From the NCBI RefSeq assembly GCF_964340395.1, contig NC_135559.1, positions 9,913,759 through 9,975,758 of the forward strand: a stretch of DNA of 62,000 nucleotides. The letters run 5' to 3'. Each line of letters opens with the position of its first letter. Within the stretch, counting starts at the first letter, position 1. Both the position numbers and the translations under genes were made by a program. This stretch comes from Glandiceps talaboti (Eukaryota; Hemichordata; Enteropneusta; Spengelidae). Of the stretch, positions 45,175-62,000 are shown piece by piece. The notes under the pieces are model-generated. The model did not search any database, was not told where the DNA came from, and saw nothing but the letters and a program-made list of their open reading frames with translations.

Positions 45175-45763
45175 TACGTATGTGTGTTAAATCCTATGCA
45201 GCAAAGGTAGACCAGTACAGTGTGAGACAATGGATGTGAGTTTCATCGGTGATTTTTTGACATCGCACAAAATATACATCATGTGAAATCATGAAATGAC
45301 TCCAGAATCCAAAGGGGTTTTTTTGTTTGTTTTTTTGTTTTGTTTTTTGTTTTGTTTTGTGTTGTTGTTTTTTTTTTTTTGGGGGGGGGGGGGGGTTGTA
45401 AATACATCTCTACCCTGAAGTGGTTGTCCCTTTAAAAGACTATCATTTTCACTGACTCAAATTTTTCTAAAATAGTTTATTAATAACTCAAAGTCGTCTA
45501 ATTTAGATATCGAATTTAATACCAGCAATTTATTTGAATGGATATTAACGTGTTATGGCCAAGTATACATGTAGTAGATAATGAATGAAATCGTCGATTT
45601 GATTTCTCAAGATATTTCTCAAGATTGTCCATACAATCAAAAGTACAAAGTAAATAATGCATGGTGCACATGAGAAAAGATGTTGATATACTTTACATTT
45701 GTAAGATTGGCAGTAGAATAAGCAAATCAAATAATTATGATCAGTATGTATTCACTAATGAAG

Positions 45764-45838
45764 TGTATGTATGTATGTATGTATGTATGTATGTATGTAT
45801 GTATGTATGTATGTGTGTGTGTGTGTGTATGTGTGTGT
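45764..45838. repeat. (GTAT)n-(GT)n microsatellite
   Basis: GTAT array running into GT units, followed by an imperfect GTGC-rich tail. Confidence 0.93.
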
Positions 45839-46536
45839 CGTACGTGCGTGCGTACACACATTCGTGCGTGCGTGTGTGTGTGTCTGTAGATTAAAAAAAC
45901 TGTTAAACATTTACGCAATATGTAACGTTTTATGGTACTTTTACTATAAATATAAACTAAAAATGTTAAGATTAAATATAAACATAACATGGAATGTGAA
46001 TGGTAATGTCATTTCGAGATGTTTTATGACAGCGCCCTCATGTGAATATTTTGAGTGTCTTTTGTTCAGGACAGCTTGTGAGTCCAATTTGTTGTTGTTT
46101 AAAGTATTAGGGGTATATAATTGTACATATGTATTGTTATAAATTAATACATATTCAACCATATTTAGGAATTCACTTTACCATTCTAATGCAGTCCAAT
46201 ATTTGTTGTTTTGATGAAACAATACAAAAAACGTACATACCGTATATATTGTGTAGGCTAACAAAGGTGCAAGCAGGTTTTCTGATAGCACAGAGAAACG
46301 GTGACATCTTAACCTTTCCTTTAATAGTCTGACACAGACACAACTAAATATTTCATTCACTATATACGATCAGATTGACAGTATATAGCGAATGAAATAT
46401 TGAGTTAGTTGCATTGTATCGCCCCTTTCATAAATTATGGGCTCTGCATTTTCACGACATTCGAGTTTTTAACATGTTTCATTACAATCACATTAAAGTA
46501 TTTCACTGAAGCTGTCACCTGTTTTTGTAATTTTGT

Positions 46537-46543
46537 GTGTGTG

Positions 46544-46579
<36 letters not shown>
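46537..46579. repeat. (TG)n microsatellite
   Basis: TG dinucleotide array with one early interruption. Confidence 0.92.
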
Positions 46580-46581
<2 letters not shown>

Positions 46582-46671
46582 ACATATGAATGTAAGTGTC
46601 TCGCTGGAGTGCTCGAATATTAGTAGCAGAGCATTATAGACTTAATTCAAAAGAATAAGGATGTAATAAGT

Positions 46672-46715
46672 GGTTACTCAGAGTTTCACGCTTCGAGCGA
46701 TCACTAGACGACTAA
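46672..46715. repeat. Diverged arm of the 13.2 kb hairpin repeat
   Basis: GGTTACTCAGAGTTTCACGC, then TTCGAGCGATCA, aligns with GGTTGTAACTCGGAGTTTCACGC-type sequence of the hairpin arm at 13213-13285. Short match, judged by eye. Confidence 0.5.
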
Positions 46716-46754
46716 ATTGGATTGTCAATGTCGATACAGACACTAAATGTGTGT

Positions 46755-47188
46755 ATGTATATGTTACGCCCAATCCGTGAAACTGCCCAATTCATGAAAT
46801 GTGCATGTAACTTTGCCAGTTAATGGAATGGTCAACCTTATGCAAATGAGAGTATAGATTACAATCTAAAAGGGGTGAAATTAAATTTTGGGGCAAGAGT
46901 TCTGAAGTGGGGTGTGGATTATCGAACTCTACTAAAACACAAGCTACACTTAATTATAATAAAAAAAGAATTGTGAAGTGATGAGTTTGTAAATCTATGA
47001 TAATAAAATTGTTTGATTGATATTTATTTTGTGTGTGTCAGATAAAAGATGCTCAATACTGGGCATTTCTTACCATACCCACTTCATAACCTGGGCAACA
47101 CGATTGCCTATTACATGAACTGGGCAAAGTTATCTGCTACCCATTTCATGAATTGGGCAATTTCACAGATTGGGTATAACATATGTAT
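46755..47188. mobile_element. Small foldback element with TTCATGAA-containing arms
   Basis: The left arm, about 46755-46835, starts ATGTTACGCCCAATCCGTG and continues AAACTGCCCAATTCATG. It is mirrored at about 47105-47188, where the reverse complement reads ATGTTATACCCAATCTGTG then AAATTGCCCAATTCATG. The right arm adds further degenerate copies of the CCCA-TTCATGAA-TGGG unit. Spacer about 270 bp, no coding capacity. Confidence 0.75.
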
Positions 47189-48805
47189 TGCGTAACAAGA
47201 TGGCCGGACTGAACTATTCCTTATGGGGGTTTACTTCTGTAGTTGGCGAGCGAATATATGTCTTCATGGTGACATTCGAGACCAGCTCGGATGTTTTGTT
47301 CAATAACATACTCTTTTCAGTATTGATTATATATAGTTTCTCAGTTAAACAGAGATTACAACGTTTCATCTCGCTCGGGTGTTTGGGTGAACAAAAAATA
47401 TATCATCATCCAAGTGTATGATAAGAATGGGTGGGTGTGTAGGTGGATAGCTGGATGAATGTATGTGCACTTTAATCGAATTCAGAATTACCTGAACAGA
47501 AGGAATTTATAATTACAAGCACTGCGTCATGTGGACATTACTAAGCCTCTGAAATGCACTTTCTGACTCCCTGTCTGTCAGTAGTTTATATTTAAACATG
47601 TGAAATATGCATTTAATCTGTCACTCAAATCTTCGAAATCACTATATGTGTACATATGCGAAGGATTCGTTTTAACTGGTAAAAGAACAACTTGAATTTA
47701 TTTAACACTGTTGTTGTACTAACCAATCACAAGCCCTCATATCTACACGCAATGCAATATCTCAAGAAAGTTCAAAATGTGGACTTGGCATTTATGCTAA
47801 ATATGATATTCTATAAATCATTTCAAAGCAACACACGCTACACAAAAATCTACTTTATCAACCTTTAACCAACTCTCACTACCCATGTGATCCATTTGAC
47901 CAGTTACCTGCTGTAGCATTAGACTAAAGGACTAATTTTGACTTTATACACCACGAGGTAGATATCACCATGGCAACGAGGGTCAAAGGTGAAACTTTGT
48001 TTCATACTTCTCATACCCACCACTTCTGCACAGCCAAGGCACAAACATTACGAAGGTCGGAAGATGTGATCAAAATATGACGCCACTCTTCATCTCAAAA
48101 ATATATACAACATTTTGCATAATGTTCAAATTTAAGACAGTGTTAGACCGTAGCTCACATTCCAACAGGAATGCAAGCTGTCGACATCGTGTGCAATTAG
48201 TTCTTCAACGGTTTGTGTACAGAGGGTACAAATCTGAGTGCAAAACCTTGTTTGAGATATATGATTGCTTAAGACTTAATCTTAATTAAGCCAAATATAT
48301 CAACTGACTTTAAACAGCCGTGAATAAATTTGACGACATCGTCAATTCCCACTTACAGTAAAGGATATTATATCAGTTGAACAACTTTACATGTTCAGGG
48401 TTGTCTATTCATTAAAATTGATAAGTGATATCTGACACGTTTAATGTTATCAAAACAAACTAACATAATGGTATTATTTTATGCCAATCCCATGGAAAGT
48501 ATTAGCTTTTCAAAACTGATCTGCATTATTCTCTCCTGCAAAATCAGCTCAATCGTTTGACGGTAGGTTTAGCAAGTGTGTCACACAGTTCTATATATAA
48601 ATGTGATTTCATTCAGTTTCTCAATGCGCGAATGAAGGTTAGACTTAACCGTGATATTCTTATTATGTACACTGTATACTGCTTACAAACTAGTCTGGTT
48701 TGTTTGTTTGAAGTTTAATTTCAGGCAGGGTTGTCTGACGTTTGGTCTTTATTCCATTCTTTATTCTTATTATATCTGGGTAATTAAACCGAATGATTGT
48801 GTGTA

Positions 48806-48848
48806 TGTGTGTATGTATGTATGTATGTATGTATGTATGTATGTATGT

Positions 48849-48892
<44 letters not shown>
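48806..48892. repeat. (GTAT)n-(GAT)n microsatellite
   Basis: GTAT units joined directly to GAT units. Confidence 0.95.
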
Positions 48893-48894
<2 letters not shown>

Positions 48895-49808
48895 CACTTA
48901 GTTATATATATGGTAGCATTTTATTTGTTAACTTTTGATACCCGAAGTATACAATGTTAAAATAATCATGTATTTTCTAATATGAGGTGTATTGCATTTC
49001 TTCTGCCATAGACTTATCACGAGAATGTGGTCCACGGTAACCACCACCTTATTACCTTTCAAAGCATCGAATGATAGTCTTGTTCTGCTTAATTAAAACT
49101 AGTAATGTTTACAGGTGACCTGAAGAATTCAGATTGTCATGTTTAAAGGCTGAAGTTTAGATAAATAGATGTAAGTACATGTATTGTGAAATAACATAAT
49201 GAGAAGACAAATATTGCAGCATTGTTGATGGAATTATTTTTAAGTTGAATTAATTCAGAAATTGTATCTAAGAAGTTTTTATCAGAACAGAAGAAATGCA
49301 TGGATTTTAACAAATTTTCAGCCTGCGTTTTTTTGCAAATTGTACTTTTAGCAATGTTTTTCTGTAGAGTAACAGTATGTGTATGTTATTATTCAACAAT
49401 CAAAGAATGGCTACCTGCTGCTGTATTGATAGTCGGATTGGTATGCCGTAATACATTCATTTACACTCCGATATCTTCACATCTTTTCACTGCCTGTCTC
49501 CTTTCTCCATTTTTACATTGCTGTCATTTTTTTTTAGAATTATTGACAAATGTGTATGCTAGAGATGTGTTTGAAATTGTATGAAAAGTACTGCCATACT
49601 AAATTAGTTTTTTTGAAATTCACACTTTTTGTGATAAGCAGATTTTATTGTGCACAAAGTACTGACTTGGGAGACCATCTTAAATTTTTGCTGGAATCCA
49701 GTGGTGAAGATGAATGTTGAAGGACTTCATTTATATTATTTAATGTAGTGTTATCTAACTTTTGATATGTTTTTTTTTTCAACTTAATTTGATTGTTTTG
49801 TTTTGATG

Positions 49809-49814
49809 TTTATT
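49809..49814 (-). promoter_or_regulatory. Candidate polyadenylation signal of the F-type lectin-GAIN gene
   Basis: AATAAA on the minus strand, 283 nt past the stop codon at 50097. If used, the 3' UTR would carry the GAT/GAC microsatellite. Confidence 0.4.
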
Positions 49815-49932
49815 ATTATTCAAGCAGCCCTGCTTGTAGTCACAGAAAAATACACTGCCATTATATTGTCACTCCAAAAAATAAAAAAATTTAAAAAATT
49901 AAAAATTAAAAAATAAAATTAAAATAAAAAAA

Positions 49933-49995
<63 letters not shown>

Positions 49996-50000
49996 GATGA

Positions 50001-50031
<31 letters not shown>
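49933..50031. repeat. (GAT)n-(GAC)n microsatellite
   Basis: GAT units, then GAC units. It begins 66 bp past the stop codon of the F-type lectin-GAIN gene, so it is probably in its 3' UTR. Confidence 0.96.
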
Positions 50032-50096
50032 CATCTGCATTTCGGGACGCCTGTCTTCTCAATACAAGCTTATGATATGCTTATGTGATATGCAAA

Positions 50097-57829
<7,733 letters not shown>

Positions 57830-60620
57830 CGTTGATGGTTAAGTGACGCTTGTATCAATGTGAAACAGTAATATATGATACTTTTTTATAAATATGATAT
57901 TAATGGTAGTAAATGTATCGAAATTTATGCATTAATACAACAAAGAGCTCTGCAGACACATGTCGACAACTCTGTTAATTAGCTAGGAGTACAAAAGTAA
58001 TAAACAGTCCTGATAAATAAATTAAATCCTGACGTTTCCAATGACTATTCTTTAACAAAGGATTCCATAGGTCAGCAACAGGTCACCATGTTCTGACATA
58101 GAAACTTTCAATTAACTATCGGTTTCCTTGATCAACGAATTCACATAATTGTGATAAAATGCATGGGCTATATAAAGTTTCATTTAATTCAGAAAATTTG
58201 CTGTAAGTTAAGAATGCCTTCTTCAAATTGAATATAATTTGGTACAAACTTCAAACAATACAATGCAAACATGTCCTGAAAAACTTGTTGATGTACCTTT
58301 TCGGTAATTTTTATCAGTAATTAGGCTAATAAAATCTTAGGAATGCATGTTTCAAATTCAATATAAGTTACTACATACATCATACATAACAAAGCGCACA
58401 GCTACTAAAAGTTTGATGTAGCTTTTAGTTTTAATTATTCATTTGCATAATTAGTCAATAATGCTTACCGTAAAAATGTTATTTTTGAACTTCAAATGTA
58501 AGCAAGTCAAATTAGACATGTTGATCAATACGTAAATCATAGCCATAATTTACAATATCAAACGAAGATATTGCGACAATTTAAAGCGAATATATGTATG
58601 AATGCTGTAATCATTTTTTACTGTTTTACACCACGATTGTCATATTTGTGATATACCGACCCAAACCTTTCCGTTTCGCGCGTCCACCTCACCTGCTTCA
58701 TGCATCAATGTTTTGGGTTTTGCGGGGCGATGTTTTCATTTATAAAGTTAATTTACTGCTACTGATAAAGTGGTGAGGACGGCGGCAACTTTTATTTTGC
58801 CCTTTGAACCCTCAGTAATTTATGCAGTAACTCCTCAGGGAAAGTTAATCTTCTAATCGTCTTGCACCAGTAAATAGGTATAATAGCCTGTTGAGGTGAT
58901 GAATTCATTTCCATTACGATTTATGTGTACGACGACTATCAAGAAATGAATTTGAAATATCAATACACAGTCATATATTTCTTAATATCCCAATTCTTCA
59001 TGTCTTATTGAACAATTGAAAAGTACATAATCATGTAGACGTAATGGATTGTATCGAATATTTTGTCATGAATCTATAATTTTCAATTTAGCGGGTAAAG
59101 ACATTTCCGACAATGTGTTTATTTCGTCGAATCGAATGTAGTGACTGACATCCACATAAATCTTATCAGCTCCTGAATTTAGATTTTTATTTTCTATCCG
59201 TGCATAATATGTAAACTTGATTGAAGACCAGTTTTGTAATTTGATGGCAATGCACGACACGCTGTACTGGCGCATATGGTCATATGGTACAAGCCTTTTT
59301 TATTTTGGTGTTAAGTAACTATAGATTAATAGTGATGTCATATATGTTTAGCGTAATTCTGTAATACAACACTCTTTCTCAAGGAAGATTTTACATGACC
59401 TAGCTCTCCATCTCTGTCATCTATATGAGTCGTATGTTTAATTACACACACCACAAAATCTGGTAGTTTACTGCTTACAATACAAATGCTCACAGACTTT
59501 ATATTGTCAAGTATTTCGGTCATTAGACATATGAGAATGAGGCTATGTAATCGCCTCATTTATTTGATTGGCGGACTTTTTCTTTAATAGTTAATAGGTG
59601 ACTCAAGTGACAACTGAAAGCCAATTTTACCGGTTCACATGTGAACTTATCGGATACCTGACACCTGCCCAGCCTAGTACATGGCAATCTACAAAGGGAT
59701 ACAACGTGTACTGTTCGCCAAACAATGTGTTAGTAACTGTTACACAGGCCTAGCCTTAAAATGGAGCTCTTAAGGCTGCATTTACAAATACCAAATGAGG
59801 TGGAGGGGCAATGTAGGGAGGTATACGAAATTTTGGGATATGAGCCCAGGGAAAATGGTGTGATTCAAAGGGTACTTAGATATATATTAGCTACCCCGGT
59901 TGGTATTGCATAGTTTAACTTAATTGCGTTATTCAAGCTTATTTGCGTAGATCTAATGCTCATGAATTATGAATTATGTCGGGCTGCTGTTGCAAGGTCG
60001 ACGAGTCGAGATTTTGGTAATACTGTGTTAGCAATATTTATTTCATATTTGAAGACTTATATAAGAGTCACAAAAAACTAGCAATAAAAAACCAATGCCA
60101 ATGTAGGTTCAAATCTGATGTGATGTGTTGTGTTGAAAACAAGGTGTTGTCATATATTGTAACAAATGGGTCGACGTCGTATTTGCTACTGGTCACTGTC
60201 GTATGTCAACCTCTAATGTTAACGTTAATTCTCCATCCTTACTTTTGACCTTCGCACATAGCTGGTAGATCTATTAACTATACCAGAGTCACTCTCACAT
60301 CCTCGGTATACGGGATCATCATGGACTTTAGGGAATAATTCAGACTACATACAATGTTCATGATTAATTTGGATCATTTTAGAAGAAGCCAGGGATCAGA
60401 TGGACGTTCCTTGTCTTTGCCTCCAGTTCGCTCGCATCTCTAAAGTTAATCCATACTTTATTATTAGTGCCATTTTAAATTCTTATAAACATAAATTATA
60501 TACAATACTGAAATGATTCGATGATTAAATCATAAATGAATAAAAATGCAAAGGATATTGACAAATATATAAAGTAGCTAAAAAATGTGATAGGGTCATT
60601 GTTGTTACATCTGCCTGTAA
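57830..60620. other. Upstream of the F-type lectin-GAIN gene, no other gene seen
   Basis: This should hold the promoter. No core element can be assigned. It contains copy 2 of the 290-bp direct repeat. Open frames at 59066-59275 and 59338-59559 (minus) match no family. Confidence 0.4.
58655..58950. repeat. Direct repeat about 290 bp, copy 2
   Basis: Same family and orientation as 55985-56275. The two copies bracket the signal-peptide exon (57724-57829). Confidence 0.8.
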
Positions 60621-60623
60621 TTA

Positions 60624-61631
60624 GGGACCGGACAGAATTTACGGCAGGGGGGGAGAAATTGGGGGGCCATGAAAAAAATGGGAGGCTTGAAGGGGGGCCA
60701 GAAAATTCTCATGGTTTGAAAGGGGGGGCCGCGAAATATTTTGTCATTGAAAAAAATTAATATGTTAGAAAATTTAGCATTGCATGAGATAGCACTTGAT
60801 ATCGTCTTTAATATTGAATGTCTACACTTTCATTTATGTATTAAGTATTCCACAACATTCTGAATTTCTTTGCACTTTCATGAAGTCACAAATGTCTTAC
60901 ATTTACATGTGTATTGGTAATGCATTTGGTGTAGGAAAGTGAAAGCTATATTTGTCAGACCTCAGTGTGCATAAAATCCTTAGTTTGCTAGCACTTCATG
61001 ACATCACAAATGTCTGACATTAGATAGTTATTGTGTTATGAGTATAAATAGATATTTGCATACACTATGTAGGTGATGTGATGTCCTTAGATACTCACCA
61101 CAAATGTCCCCACTACAGTTTTTCACAAATCACGCATGTGAATGTGTGTTTACTCTGTGTCTCTGTGTATGTATCAGTGAATGACAGTTAAAACCACCAC
61201 ATCAAATGCCTTGGTATTAAGTGATGACTACTTATGGTGTCTAGTTGGGAAATAAACAAGATTATACCACATGTGTATGATTACATGTATGGTCAAAATG
61301 TTTTATTTTGTTTTGTTTTCTAAAAAAATTCCTCTACAACTACTAAGTTGTTTGGGCTGAAATAGTAACATAATAGTAGTACCAAAAGAAATATTACAGT
61401 TGTGCTACAGTAACAAACAAATTTGTACTCTTTTTAGTTATTGTAGGGGGCAGGATATTGTGCACTTTTTTTTCTTTCTTTTTTTTGGGGGGGGGGCATG
61501 AAATTTTTATACTTTTGAAACGGGGGGGCTGTGAAATTTTGGTTACAGTGGATGGGGGGAGGCTAGGAAAACCAAGTCAGAGATAATTTCTCCCCAGCCC
61601 CCCCCCCCTGCCGTAAATTCTGTCCGGTCCC
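60624..61631. mobile_element. Non-autonomous DNA transposon, PIF/Harbinger-like
   Basis: The left end GGGACCGGACAGAATTTACG, followed by GCAGGGGGGG, is matched exactly by the right end read in reverse. TTA lies on both sides (60621-60623 and 61632-61634). It is about 1008 bp with no transposase-sized frame. Both subterminal regions carry G-run blocks with GGGGGGCC and TGAAA-type spacers. Ends and 3-bp TTA duplication fit the PIF/Harbinger pattern; the class is inferred. Confidence 0.8.
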
Positions 61632-61634
61632 TTA

Positions 61635-62000
61635 GTCATTATTTGACACTGTTGATCTTTTAATGACTCTTATGTCGTCATCTTAGAAGACTATTCGCGA
61701 ATTGCTAACATCCATCCTAAGTTAGTATTACTTCATGACAGCTCATAATTCAAAGTGACCTTGTGTCACACTATTTATCACATGGAGCTATTTTTTGACA
61801 CAAGGGCACCATTGCCTTTAGACATATTTGTCACCTAACAATCATGCTAGCTTTCGTGGTCACGTGAAATTTCACGTTTTCTTTAAAACTTCATGTATAA
61901 GATTTAGGTGTACAAAACAATCATTAAGCGTAAAACCGAGTTTTATACGGTAAGAACTAAAATGGCTCAAACGCGGCATATATGCAAATAACACTTTTTG
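61635..62000. other. No gene seen (right edge)
   Basis: AT-rich sequence without an exon-like segment. Confidence 0.4.

Larger units (their letters stand above)
44892..50096. other. Shared 3' region between the two convergent GAIN genes
   Basis: About 5.2 kb with no exon that resembles a PLAT domain, a polycystin channel or any membrane helix bundle on either strand. It holds microsatellites, a poly-G run near 45381 and the foldback at 46755-47188. Candidate polyadenylation signals are AATAAA at 45169-45174 (plus) and at 49814-49809 (minus). A hydrophobic frame at 49300-49584 has no family resemblance. Confidence 0.5.

Noticed and set aside
49300-49584. Hydrophobic plus-strand frame that could be transmembrane segments of the pentraxin-GAIN gene
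   Set aside because: No phase-compatible splice link to the GPS exon is evident, it does not resemble PLAT or polycystin helices, and it lies nearer the 3' UTR of the convergent gene.

Overview
The window is from an intron-rich, AT-rich eukaryotic nuclear genome. All genes are split into short exons with GT..AG introns, signal-peptide or signal-anchor starts and nearby AATAAA-type signals. It is very rich in microsatellites (CA, GA, TA, TCTG, GACA, CATA, ATCA, GAT) and G/C homopolymers. The gene content (secreted lipases, an alpha-2,8-sialyltransferase, polycystin-like GAIN proteins with lectin domains) suggests a marine invertebrate animal. A deuterostome such as a hemichordate fits, but a lophotrochozoan is not excluded; this is inference from gene families only.

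Layout. 2.8-16.0 kb (minus strand): two tandem lipase genes of the pancreatic-lipase superfamily, each with six coding exons in the same phase order. Both keep the Ser-Asp-His triad, have lids shrunk to 4 and 6 residues and lack a PLAT domain, so they look like phospholipase A1-type secreted enzymes. 17.9-23.2 kb (minus): a complete six-exon ST8Sia-like sialyltransferase whose splice sites are hemmed in by microsatellites and a DNA-transposon relic. 23.2-37.3 kb: about 14 kb with no gene I can support; it holds simple repeats and a roughly 2 kb foldback element (29.46-31.42 kb). 37.3-44.9 kb (plus) and 50.1-57.8 kb (minus): two paralogous genes arranged tail to tail. The plus gene has a pentraxin-type domain and the minus gene a signal peptide and an F-type (fucose-binding) lectin domain. 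Both continue into the same eight-exon polycystin/GAIN-GPS module. 57.8-62 kb: no gene seen; a 1.0 kb terminal-inverted-repeat element lies near the end.

Most notable: in both lectin-GAIN genes the reading frame ends at the same codon, directly after the residue that normally sits at the GPS autoproteolysis site, with no PLAT domain or membrane segments downstream. The pair looks like secreted proteins in which different lectin heads sit on one GAIN scaffold and the stop codon, not autoproteolysis, makes the soluble ectodomain. A rival explanation (the stop lies inside a conserved GTAATT splice donor) remains open and is described.

Exon coordinates were assembled by hand from splice signals, reading-phase continuity and family similarity. 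No alignment program or database search was run.
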